Assembly (NCBI GenBank): GCA_934573945.1
Contig: CAKTMQ010000105.1
Span: 1 to 5,504 of the forward strand
DNA: 5,504 nt
Source: an uncultured Oscillospiraceae bacterium
GTDB lineage: Bacteria > Bacillota > Clostridia > Oscillospirales > Oscillospiraceae
Direction of reading: 5' to 3'
This document shows, piece after piece, positions 1 through 5,284 of this stretch. The stretch's first letter is position 1. Each line of letters starts with the position of its first letter. Both the position numbers and the translations under genes were made by a program. The notes below the pieces were generated by a model, which was not told the DNA's origin, made no database searches, and saw nothing but the letters and a program-made list of their open reading frames with translations.

Positions 1-581
1 TTGACGATCTCCATGAACTTATGACGGCGATCCAGATCCCAGGTACGGCCGGTGGGGTTCTGGAAATCGGGGATGACATAGATCATCTTCACACGCTCGG
101 TGGTGGCCAGGATCTTCTCCAGCTCTTCCATGATCATGCCGCCGTCGTCGGTGGGGACTTCGATAAAGGTAGGCTCACAGGCCTTGAAAGCGTTGACAGC
201 GCCCAGATAGGAGGGGCTCTCCAGCAGCACCACGTCACCGGGGTTCAGGAACACACGGGCGGAGAAGTCCAGACCCTGCTGGGAACCGGAGGTGACCAGA
301 ATATGGTCAGCATCGGTGCGGATGTTGTTCTTTGCCAGCATACGCTCGGCGATCTGCTCACGCAGACGGGGATAACCTTCGGTGGAAGAATACTGCAGTG
401 CTACACGGCCATTTTCCTTCAGCACGGCCTCGGAGGCCTGCATCATCTGCTCCACGGGGAACAGCTCAGGTGCGGGCATACCGCCGGCAAAAGAAATAAT
501 ATCGGGCTGTGCGGTCAGCTTCAGCAGTTCACGGATCTCGGAACCCTTCAGCAGATTCATTCTACTTGCAAACTGTACCAT
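1..581 (-). CDS. PLP-dependent aminotransferase, class I/II fold (2-aminoadipate/aromatic type), C-terminal part missing
   Basis: Cytosolic fold-type I aminotransferase that would transfer an amino group between an amino acid and a 2-oxo acid. The first 193 residues are visible; the family is usually about 390-400 residues, so half the protein, including the PLP-binding lysine, lies beyond the left edge. Seen: SFAGGMPAPELFP at residues 30-42 and QYSSTEGYPRLRE at 63-75, both typical of the LysN/2-aminoadipate and MocR-like branch; the cofactor-phosphate loop SGSQQGLD at 98-105; ESPSYLG at 121-127 with the conserved tyrosine; and PDFQNPTG at 171-178, whose Asn175 should contact the pyridine ring. 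There is no N-terminal helix-turn-helix, so this is a stand-alone enzyme and not a MocR regulator. The ATG at 579-581 follows GAGGAGG (590-596) by 8 bases. Arginine codons are mostly CGT (9 of 12, no CGG), unlike its neighbours, which suggests high expression. Substrate cannot be set from this half. Confidence 0.93.
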   Translation of the reverse strand, partial: MVQFASRMNLLKGSEIRELLKLTAQPDIISFAGGMPAPELFPVEQMMQASEAVLKENGRVALQYSSTEGYPRLREQIAERMLAKNNIRTDADHILVTSGSQQGLDFSARVFLNPGDVVLLESPSYLGAVNAFKACEPTFIEVPTDDGGMIMEELEKILATTERVKMIYVIPDFQNPTGRTWDLDRRHKFMEIV

Positions 582-589
582 CAAATTTT

Positions 590-596
590 CCTCCTC
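590..596 (-). promoter_or_regulatory. Ribosome binding site of the aminotransferase
   Basis: GAGGAGG lies 8 bases before the ATG at 581. It fixes that start in preference to the second in-frame ATG at codon 8, which has no such site. Confidence 0.8.
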
Positions 597-644
597 AAAT
601 TTGCCATCCACACCGTAAAAGTGCGTCGGCTTGTAGTACGCCGA

Positions 645-714
645 TTTGTACCATTACAATTAAAGCACACTTTTCCGCCAAAGTAAATACGATGTTTTGG
701 TCAAACGGTACAAA
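645..714. repeat. 8-bp inverted repeat TTTGTACC / GGTACAAA around the aminotransferase promoter
   Basis: TTTGTACC at 645-652 and its exact reverse complement GGTACAAA at 707-714 are 62 bp apart centre to centre, close to six helical turns. One arm touches the putative -10 (653-658); the other lies 25 bp upstream of the putative -35. In the same orientation the arms continue alike (TTTGTACC-R-TT). A shorter TGTACCAT recurs at 574-581 over the start codon. This could be a pair of operator half-sites; chance is not excluded. Confidence 0.35.
653..681 (-). promoter_or_regulatory. Possible vegetative promoter for the aminotransferase
   Basis: On the minus strand TTGGCG (681-676) is separated by 17 bases from TGTAAT (658-653). 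This is 4/6 and 5/6 to the consensus with ideal spacing, and implies a leader of about 65 bases. The surrounding 600-760 is clearly AT-richer than the genes, as expected for a promoter region. An 8-base inverted repeat (645-652 and 707-714) brackets it. The match is only moderate, so another start site in this spacer is possible. Confidence 0.4.
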
Positions 715-768
715 ATTTTGAAAGAATTTTCTTTTTGGTAAACTTAACGAAAATTGAGGAAGGAATCA

Positions 769-782
769 TGTGATTTCTCACA
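769..782. repeat. Small palindrome TGTGA-N4-TCACA
   Basis: TGTGATTTCTCACA is a perfect 5-bp inverted repeat with a 4-base centre. It lies about 58 bases downstream of the stop of the VTT-domain gene and upstream of the aminotransferase. In minus-strand RNA it would form a 5-bp stem with a GAAA (GNRA) loop. The arms resemble a CRP half-site, but the spacer is 4 and not 6. No U-run follows, so it is not a convincing terminator. Confidence 0.3.
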
Positions 783-839
783 ATGGACAGGAGGAAAGGA
801 GAAATAGATGACAGTTTTTGCCAGAATTGTCAGAGGAAT

Positions 840-1595
840 TCAATGTTCTTTCGGGGCATCATCCTGCTCTTTGGGAGCAGGCTCTTCCGAAGCGGCGGGA
901 TGATCGGTCTGCCTGCGGCGGCAGAGGTGTTCGTAAAACAGGAGGCTGCCGCCGCTGATAAGCAGTGTGATCACAAATACCAGCACGGCACCCCAGTAGT
1001 TTTTGGTGCCCAGCGCGTTGCCGCCCAGCGTGGAGGTGATGATGGAGGGGATCCTGCCCAGTGAGCAGATCAGCAGCCAGACAGGGAAGCGGATGTCGGT
1101 CAGCCCGGCGAAGTAGCACAGCAGATCCTTGGGCGTGCCGGGCAGCATAAAGACAACGAGGAACAGCAGGTCGCGTCGTGGTGTGGCCTGCAGGAAGCGG
1201 ACGGAGCGGAGCTTTTCCCGGGAAAAGAAGATCTCCGCCAGCCGCACACCGAACCGGCGTACCAGCAAAAAGACGCAGACGCTGCCCACCGAGGAGGCCA
1301 GCAGACACAGCAGCGTCCCCTCCAGCGCACCGAAAGCATACCCGCCGGCGATCTCGAAGGGCTCTCCGGGGATCAGCGCCACTACCACCTGCAGGATCAC
1401 CATGCCCATGTAGGCCAGACGTCCATAAAAGCCGTGGGAGTCGATCCACAGCCGGAAATTTTCCGGCTGTGAGGCGAAGCGTACCAGCGGGGCACCTACC
1501 AGCCATATCAGCAGGATAAAGACAACGGCGGTGATCCCGGCAGCGACGGCACCCACGATCTTCTGTTGTGATGGAGTGAGTTCTTTCTTTTGCAT
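840..1595 (-). CDS. TVP38/TMEM64 family (VTT-domain, DedA-like) membrane protein
   Basis: A 251-residue polytopic inner-membrane protein of the VTT/SNARE-associated superfamily (COG0398). Relatives are linked to lipid scrambling or transport and envelope homeostasis; the substrate of this one is unknown. Hydrophobic segments lie at about 12-34, 57-74, 83-112, 142-162, 171-196 and 200-221. The family signatures are present: IPGEPFEIAGGYAFG at 75-89 (first re-entrant loop), FMLPGTPKDLLCYFAG at 149-164 (second), and GRIPSI at 180-185. The C-terminus (225-251) is a charged, proline- and glutamate-rich tail, probably cytoplasmic. The start at 1593-1595 is forced from upstream by an in-frame TAG three codons before it, yet only a weak ribosome binding site (AGCGGACT) is visible. 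It has its own promoter (1643-1671) and seems to be a single-gene unit between two other minus-strand genes. Confidence 0.9.
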   Translation of the reverse strand: MQKKELTPSQQKIVGAVAAGITAVVFILLIWLVGAPLVRFASQPENFRLWIDSHGFYGRLAYMGMVILQVVVALIPGEPFEIAGGYAFGALEGTLLCLLASSVGSVCVFLLVRRFGVRLAEIFFSREKLRSVRFLQATPRRDLLFLVVFMLPGTPKDLLCYFAGLTDIRFPVWLLICSLGRIPSIITSTLGGNALGTKNYWGAVLVFVITLLISGGSLLFYEHLCRRRQTDHPAASEEPAPKEQDDAPKEH

Positions 1596-1603
1596 AGTCC
1601 GCT

Positions 1604-1636
1604 ATTTTGAATCATGTAAAAGCCCTGATTTTGAAT
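1604..1636. repeat. 9-bp direct repeat in the leader of the VTT-domain gene
   Basis: ATTTTGAAT occurs at 1604-1612 and 1628-1636, 24 bp apart. Read on the minus strand it is ATTCAAAAT, lying between the -10 element and the start codon. The second copy covers the expected transcription start; the first is just upstream of the ATG. It might bind a regulator, or be chance in AT-rich sequence. Confidence 0.35.
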
Positions 1637-1642
1637 GTAGCC

Positions 1643-1671
1643 ATTATAGCACGTTTCGACAGAGGCTGCAA
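1643..1671 (-). promoter_or_regulatory. Promoter of the VTT-domain membrane protein gene
   Basis: On the minus strand TTGCAG (1671-1666), a 17-base spacer and a perfect TATAAT (1648-1643) preceded by TGC, giving an extended -10 (TGnTATAAT). Transcription should begin near 1636, leaving a leader of about 40 bases. Confidence 0.75.
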
Positions 1672-1774
1672 CGCGGAACCTGTGGAAATTTTGTAAACAA
1701 TAGGGGCCTGAATCAAGCATTTTGACAATAAGACCGCCTGAAGCCTGATGGGGATCTTTCAGCCACAGCCGGAC

Positions 1775-1811
1775 GCCGCATCTGCTTGCCGGAAGAGCGG
1801 ATAGCTGCGGC
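1775..1811. repeat. Imperfect hairpin in the spacer downstream of the RluA-family gene
   Basis: GCCGCA (1775-1780) pairs exactly with TGCGGC (1806-1811). Inside it TCTGCTT pairs with GAGCGGA (two G-T wobbles on the plus strand), with a 7-base loop GCCGGAA and a 4-base bulge. That gives a stem of about 13 bp. It lies just beyond the RluA-family terminator and about 100 bp upstream of the next minus-strand promoter. On the plus strand it is followed by CTTTATGTT, a poor U-tract. Function unknown. Confidence 0.4.
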
Positions 1812-1820
1812 CTTTATGTT

Positions 1821-1852
1821 ATGAAAGGAGGGCGTCCCGACCGGATGCCCTC
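1821..1852 (-). terminator. Intrinsic terminator of the RluA-family gene
   Basis: Starting 7 bases past the TAA stop, GAGGGCATCC pairs with GGGACGCCCTC: a 10-position stem with one A-C mismatch and a 5-base loop (1852-1828). It is followed on the minus strand by CTTTCAT. The stem is strong but the U-run is short, so termination may be partial. Confidence 0.65.
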
Positions 1853-1859
1853 TGCGGCA

Positions 1860-2816
1860 TTATCCGAAATACTTGTCCCGGAAGGGAACACGTTCCACCT
1901 GAAAGACATGCCCTTTCAGATAGTTCAGCAGTCCCGCGTCGGTGGGAAAATCAAAAGTCAATTTGTAGGAATACAGTGCCTGCCGCGTCTCTCCGTAGCG
2001 GCGGTTCACATCGCCGCGGCCATATTTGCCATCCCCCAGCAGAGGGCAGCCCATATGGGCAAAGGTGGCGCGGATCTGATGGGTGCGGCCGGTTTCCAGC
2101 CCTACCTCCACCAGCGCCAGATCATCGCGGCGCGCCAGTGTTTCGTAATAAGTGATGGCCGTCTTGCCGCCGGGAACCGGCTTCTCCCGGACGGAGACCT
2201 CCTTCTTTTTCTCGTCCTTTACCAGAAAAAGTTCCACCCGACCCTTGGGCGGCCTGGGGGCACCGATGGTGATGCACAGATAGCGCTTGTCAATCTCCCG
2301 GCTGCGGATTTTCTCATTGATGATCCGCAGTGTCTCTGCGTTTTTGGCGGCGATGACGATGCCGCCGGTGTTGCGGTCGATCCGGTTGCACAGGGCGGGG
2401 GTGAAAGTGTTTTCCCACTTGGGGTTCCACTCCCGCTTCTGATAGAGATAGGCCTGGATGTGGTTGATGAGGGTGTTGACCTTCTCCGTCTCATCCGCGT
2501 GAACCACCAACCCGGGGCGTTTGTCCAGCAGCAGCAGATTTTCATCCTCGTAGACGATGGTAAGGCTGGGCTTGAACAGCGTCAGAAAGAGATTGTCCTC
2601 CCGGGGCTTTTCAAAAAACTCGTCGTTGATATATAGCTGCAGCACGTCGCCTTCCTGCAGCCGCTGATCCCGTGCCGCCCGCTGGCCGTTGCACTTGATC
2701 CGCTTGAGACGGATATACTTTTGCAGCAGCGCCGCGGGAAGCAGCGGCAGTGACTTTGCCACAAAGCGATCCAGTCGCTGTCCGGCGTCGTTTTTTCCGA
2801 TTGTCAGCTCCCGCAT
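1860..2816 (-). CDS. RluA-family ribosomal large-subunit pseudouridine synthase (RluC/RluD-like)
   Basis: A 318-residue cytosolic enzyme that isomerises specific uridines, most likely in 23S rRNA, to pseudouridine. Counting from the ATG at 2814-2816, an N-terminal S4-like RNA-binding domain (about 10-68) precedes the catalytic domain (about 87-305). Seen in order: YEDENLLLLDKRPGLVVH at 89-106, NRIDRNTGG at 144-152 with the catalytic aspartate at 147, RTHQIR at 244-249, and LLGDGKYG at 259-266. All are RluA-family hallmarks in the right order, though the usual HRLD reads NRID. The frame is open to a GTG at 2820-2822, but AAGGAGG (2825-2831) stands 8 bases from the ATG and only 2 from the GTG, so the ATG is chosen. 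It is transcribed alone from a near-consensus promoter divergent from yceD-rpmF. Which uridine is modified cannot be told from sequence. Confidence 0.93.
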   Translation of the reverse strand: MRELTIGKNDAGQRLDRFVAKSLPLLPAALLQKYIRLKRIKCNGQRAARDQRLQEGDVLQLYINDEFFEKPREDNLFLTLFKPSLTIVYEDENLLLLDKRPGLVVHADETEKVNTLINHIQAYLYQKREWNPKWENTFTPALCNRIDRNTGGIVIAAKNAETLRIINEKIRSREIDKRYLCITIGAPRPPKGRVELFLVKDEKKKEVSVREKPVPGGKTAITYYETLARRDDLALVEVGLETGRTHQIRATFAHMGCPLLGDGKYGRGDVNRRYGETRQALYSYKLTFDFPTDAGLLNYLKGHVFQVERVPFRDKYFG

Positions 2817-2824
2817 GGGCACGT

Positions 2825-2831
2825 CCTCCTT
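2825..2831 (-). promoter_or_regulatory. Ribosome binding site deciding the RluA-family start
   Basis: AAGGAGG on the minus strand is 8 bases from the ATG at 2816 and 2 bases from the in-frame GTG at 2822. Correct spacing favours the ATG and removes two residues from the longest frame. Confidence 0.8.
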
Positions 2832-2848
2832 CCGTCGATGACCACCCT

Positions 2849-2877
2849 ATTGTAACCAGCCGTGGGGAAAATGTCAA
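2849..2877 (-). promoter_or_regulatory. Promoter of the RluA-family gene
   Basis: On the minus strand a perfect TTGACA (2877-2872), a 17-base spacer, and TACAAT (2854-2849, 5/6). The predicted start near 2842 gives a leader of about 26 bases holding the ribosome binding site. It diverges from the promoter at 2925-2953. Confidence 0.8.
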
Positions 2878-2924
2878 AAGGAATTCGCCGTGTGAAAATA
2901 ATGCGGAATTTTTCCAAAAAAGGT

Positions 2925-2953
2925 TTGACAAGCGGTGTTTTTCACGCTATAAT
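2925..2953 (+). promoter_or_regulatory. Consensus vegetative promoter of yceD-rpmF
   Basis: TTGACA (2925-2930), exactly 17 bases, then TATAAT (2948-2953): a full 12/12 match to the housekeeping sigma consensus. The upstream bases 2908-2921 carry T and A tracts that could act as an UP element. Transcription should start near 2960, about 21 bases before the first ATG. This suggests strong, growth-linked expression. Confidence 0.92.
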
Positions 2954-2980
2954 ACTACCCGTGTCATTGCGAGGTGTACT

Positions 2981-3478
2981 ATGCTTTTGAACGTAAACAA
3001 GCTGCTGCATACGCCGGATGCGGCGCAGGATGTCCATTTTGAAATGGATCTGAGCGATTTGGAATTCGGCGGCAGCTACCCCGTGTCCCAACCGGTCACT
3101 GTGGAAGGCCGGATCAGGAACAAGGCCGGCGTCCTGCTGTGTACGCTCGAGGCGAGTACGACGCTCCACTGCGTTTGTGACCGCTGTGCGGAACCCTTTA
3201 CCGAGGAAAAGACTGTGGAATGCCAGTGTGTGCTGGCGGAGGAACGGCAGTCTGACGACGATGAGGAGATCGTGCTGCTGGAGAACGACGAGGTGGACTT
3301 GGGCGAAGTGGCTCGCACTGCGTTTATCCTTGAGATGGACACAAAAACACTCTGCTCTCTCGATTGCAAGGGGCTTTGTCCCGGATGCGGCGCCAACCTC
3401 AATCACGAGGCCTGCCGGTGCAGGAAGGCGGTGGATCCGCGGCTGGCCAAACTGGCGCAGCTGCTGGAGGGTCGGTGA
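2981..3478 (+). CDS. yceD: DUF177 / YceD family protein, 23S rRNA accumulation factor
   Basis: A 165-residue cytosolic protein of the DUF177/YceD family, known in bacteria and plastids for a role in 23S rRNA accumulation and usually encoded just before rpmF, as here. The frame is open well upstream to 2750, but the promoter -10 ends at 2953 and GAGGTG (2971-2976) precedes the ATG at 2981, so this start is used. Seen: an N-terminal beta-rich part; CVCDRC at 64-69; an acidic stretch QSDDDEE at 90-96; then the family's C-terminal block with C125, C129, GLCPGCGANLN at 131-141, CRC at 145-147 and DPRLAKLAQLL at 152-162. Twelve cysteines in 165 residues point to one or two metal (probably zinc) sites. 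The stop is 58 bases before rpmF and no terminator lies between, so the two are cotranscribed. The biochemical role is not established. Confidence 0.9.
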   Translation: MLLNVNKLLHTPDAAQDVHFEMDLSDLEFGGSYPVSQPVTVEGRIRNKAGVLLCTLEASTTLHCVCDRCAEPFTEEKTVECQCVLAEERQSDDDEEIVLLENDEVDLGEVARTAFILEMDTKTLCSLDCKGLCPGCGANLNHEACRCRKAVDPRLAKLAQLLEGR

Positions 3479-3498
3479 GCGAGCTTCATTATTATACT

Positions 3499-3513
3499 AC
3501 TGCTCAAGGCAGT
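3499..3513 (+). promoter_or_regulatory. Small hairpin in the yceD-rpmF spacer
   Basis: ACTGC (3499-3503) pairs with GCAGT (3509-3513) over a 5-base loop, ending 9 bases before the rpmF ribosome binding site. It is too weak to be a terminator and has no U-run. It could be a processing or translational control element, or chance. Confidence 0.25.
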
Positions 3514-3522
3514 TAAAAGACC

Positions 3523-3531
3523 AAGGAGGTG
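3523..3531 (+). promoter_or_regulatory. Very strong ribosome binding site of rpmF
   Basis: AAGGAGGTG is an almost complete complement of the 16S rRNA tail and lies 5 bases before the ATG at 3537. It fits a highly translated ribosomal protein. Confidence 0.9.
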
Positions 3532-3536
3532 TCAAC

Positions 3537-3734
3537 ATGGCAGTCCCTAAGGGAAAAGTATCAAAGCAAAGACGCAATAAGAGACGCAGCTCCGTTTGGA
3601 AGCTGGCGACTCCCGGTCTGGTGGCATGCCCCAAGTGCGGTGCTCTGCATCTGCCTCACAGAATGTGCCCTGAGTGCGGTACCTACAATGGCCGTCAGGT
3701 CAAGGAGATCAAGTCCGTGGCCGCAGGCAAGTAA
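3537..3734 (+). CDS. rpmF: 50S ribosomal protein L32 (bL32), zinc-binding form
   Basis: A 65-residue basic protein, a structural part of the large ribosomal subunit. It begins with the family signature MAVPKGKVSKQRRNKRRS, followed by a zinc ribbon with CPKC at 31-34 and CPEC at 44-47, the C+ (four-cysteine) form of L32. In some bacteria a cysteine-free paralogue replaces this form under zinc limitation; none is in the window. Length is normal for the family. The start is fixed by AAGGAGGTG 5 bases upstream and by the conserved MAVPK beginning. It follows yceD in one transcription unit and is closed 16 bases downstream by a strong terminator. Confidence 0.98.
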   Translation: MAVPKGKVSKQRRNKRRSSVWKLATPGLVACPKCGALHLPHRMCPECGTYNGRQVKEIKSVAAGK

Positions 3735-3750
3735 TCCGTGTGTCCTTGTT

Positions 3751-3786
3751 AGGAGGGAAGACCTGTTCTTCCCTCCTTACTTTTTT
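3751..3786 (+). terminator. Strong intrinsic terminator of the yceD-rpmF unit
   Basis: AGGAGGGAAGA (3751-3761) pairs perfectly over 11 bp with TCTTCCCTCCT (3767-3777) across a 5-base loop CCTGT. It is followed by TAC and six T (3781-3786). It ends the ribosomal unit before the next promoter. Confidence 0.95.
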
Positions 3787-3901
3787 GCCGCTCCATGACA
3801 GTATTTCATGAAGTTGATCGATAAGATTCGTTTTACAGGGTGTGCTTTGGGGCATATACTGACAGATAACGGCAGGGAACAGTGAAAATTTGCTTTTTGG
3901 C

Positions 3902-3930
3902 TTGCGTAAGCGTGTGAAAGTAGGTATAAT
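3902..3930 (+). promoter_or_regulatory. Promoter of the DUF512-der unit
   Basis: TTGCGT (3902-3907), a 17-base spacer and a perfect TATAAT (3925-3930); the predicted start is near 3937, leaving a leader of about 43 bases. The -35 matches the consensus only at TTG, so activity may be moderate. It overlaps a near-palindrome GCTTGCGTAAGC (3900-3911). The rest of the spacer (3787-3900) shows no convincing gene. Confidence 0.7.
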
Positions 3931-3979
3931 AAACTAGTTATCATGTGGCAGTATGCCGTTTTGCAAGGGAGAGCGCGCC

Positions 3980-5281
3980 ATGAGCACCGTTATTACATCC
4001 ATCGATCGTCATTCACCGGCGGAAAAAGCCGGGATCGCCGTGGGCGAACGGCTGCTGGAGATCAACGGCCATCAGATTGTGGATGTACTGGACTACCGGT
4101 TTTACGGGTATGATCCCAAAGCGGTGCTGCTGCTGGAACGGGAGGGAAAGACCCGGCACGTGACCATCCGGAAGGAGGAGGGACAGGATCTGGGATTGAA
4201 CTTTCCTACCTATCTGATGGACGAGATGCACCAGTGTGCCAACCACTGCATCTTCTGCTTTGTGGATCAGATGCCGCCCCATATGCGGCCATCGCTGTAT
4301 ATCAAGGACGACGACGAACGGCTCAGCTTTCTGCTGGGCAACTATACCACACTGACAAATCTCAGCGAGCGGGAGGCGCAGCGGATCATCGACCTGCACA
4401 TCAGCCCCATCAATGTGTCCGTCCACGCCACGGATCCGCAGCTGCATTGCACGCTGCTGGGCAACAAGGCGGCGGAGCGGTCACTGGATTATATCCGCGC
4501 TTTCTGCAAGGCGGGGATCGTGATGAACGGGCAGATCGTGGTGTGTCCCGGCTGGAACGACGGCGCGCAGCTGCGGCGCACGTTGCGGGATCTGACGGAC
4601 TGGCGGTTTTCCAGCTGCTCGCTGGTGCCGGTGGGCATTACCAAGTACCGTAAGGGACTGGCGAAGCTGCGGCCGGTGGACGGCGCGTGTGCCCGGGAGA
4701 TTATCGCCATTGCCGAGGAGTTCGGAGAGGAGAATCTGCGGCGTTTCGGTACGAGGCGCTTTTTCTGTGCCGACGAGCTGTTCCTGCGTGCTGGACTGCC
4801 GCTGCCGGAGGAGGACTATTACGAGGGCTACCGGCAGCTGGAAAACGGCGTGGGAATGCTGCGCTCGCTGGAGCAGGAGTTCCTCTCCGCCATGCGGATG
4901 GAGGAGCCGGATGCTGCACCGTCGCCCTTCACCATCGCCACAGGTGTGGCGGCAGCGCCCTTTATGGAGCAGCTGATGGCGCAGGCGCGGCAGTATTTCC
5001 CGCAGCTGGATGCCCGGGTGACGGCGGTGGAAAACGACTTTTTCGGCCACACCATCGATGTGGCGGGGCTGCTGACAGGGCAGGACATCGCCGCGCAGCT
5101 GCGGGGGCAGGTACAGGGAAGACGTGTGCTGCTGCCGCTGCATATGCTGCGCCACGGCGAGACGGTTTTTTTGGATGATTACACGGTGGAGCGGCTGTCC
5201 GAGGAGTTGGGCAGTCCGATCCAAATTGTGGGCGTCGATGGAGGAGACTTGCTGGACGCCATACTGGAAACGGAGGTATAA
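3980..5281 (+). CDS. DUF512 family protein: PDZ domain plus radical SAM iron-sulfur domain
   Basis: A 433-residue cytosolic protein of the COG1625 / DUF512 family; its reaction is unknown. An N-terminal PDZ-like domain (about 1-65, with HSPAEKAG at 11-18 and GERLLEINGHQI at 22-33) leads into a radical SAM domain. There CANHCIFC at 86-93 supplies the CX3CX2C cysteines (86, 90, 93) for a 4Fe-4S cluster that would cleave S-adenosylmethionine. Later family signatures are LVPVGITKYRKG at 215-226, FFCADELFLRAG at 261-272, and ENGVGMLRSLEQEF at 288-301; the DUF512 region runs from about 215 to 425. A start at 3953 is possible, but it has no ribosome binding site, whereas AAGGGAG (3965-3971) lies 8 bases before the ATG at 3980. 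It is followed after 3 bases by der, whose ribosome binding site is inside its last codons. In Firmicutes the two genes are commonly adjacent, suggesting a ribosome- or translation-linked role. That link is inference. Confidence 0.93.
   Translation: MSTVITSIDRHSPAEKAGIAVGERLLEINGHQIVDVLDYRFYGYDPKAVLLLEREGKTRHVTIRKEEGQDLGLNFPTYLMDEMHQCANHCIFCFVDQMPPHMRPSLYIKDDDERLSFLLGNYTTLTNLSEREAQRIIDLHISPINVSVHATDPQLHCTLLGNKAAERSLDYIRAFCKAGIVMNGQIVVCPGWNDGAQLRRTLRDLTDWRFSSCSLVPVGITKYRKGLAKLRPVDGACAREIIAIAEEFGEENLRRFGTRRFFCADELFLRAGLPLPEEDYYEGYRQLENGVGMLRSLEQEFLSAMRMEEPDAAPSPFTIATGVAAAPFMEQLMAQARQYFPQLDARVTAVENDFFGHTIDVAGLLTGQDIAAQLRGQVQGRRVLLPLHMLRHGETVFLDDYTVERLSEELGSPIQIVGVDGGDLLDAILETEV
5272..5277 (+). 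promoter_or_regulatory. Ribosome binding site of der, embedded in the DUF512 gene
   Basis: GGAGGT overlaps the last two sense codons of the DUF512 gene and lies 7 bases before the der ATG at 5285. The DUF512 stop (5279-5281) is inside this spacer, an arrangement expected to couple the translation of the two proteins. Confidence 0.85.
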
Positions 5282-5284
5282 TAT

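Noticed and set aside
21..686. Long open frame on the plus strand across the aminotransferase and its spacer
   Set aside because: It is antisense to a gene with clear aminotransferase motifs, is histidine/glutamine/leucine rich without any domain, and runs through the minus-strand promoter region.
1722..1751. Plus-strand TTGACA in the spacer upstream of 1860
   Set aside because: No -10-like sequence occurs at 16-18 bases and no plus-strand gene follows.
1821..2636. Long plus-strand open frame (271 codons) opposite the RluA-family gene
   Set aside because: It is a mirror frame of a real gene. The minus strand shows all RluA motifs with promoter, ribosome binding site and terminator; the plus frame begins inside the terminator hairpin.
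2750..2980. N-terminal extension of the DUF177 frame upstream of 2981
   Set aside because: The extension runs through both divergent promoters and into the RluA-family gene; the consensus promoter and ribosome binding site place the start at 2981.
3493..3498. TATACT upstream of rpmF as a separate promoter
   Set aside because: No -35-like element is found at the right distance; cotranscription with yceD explains expression.
3808..3885. 25-codon plus-strand frame between the rpmF terminator and the DUF512 promoter
   Set aside because: It has no ribosome binding site or promoter, is very short, and lies in a normal intergenic region.
4481..5224. Long minus-strand open frame opposite the DUF512 gene
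   Set aside because: It is antisense to a coding region with conserved radical SAM motifs, has no family features, and reflects GC-rich codon use.
5253..5282. TGGACG-18-TATAAT, an apparent promoter just before der
   Set aside because: Transcription would begin near the der start codon, leaving no ribosome binding site; the TATAAT comes from the GGAGGTATAA coupling sequence.
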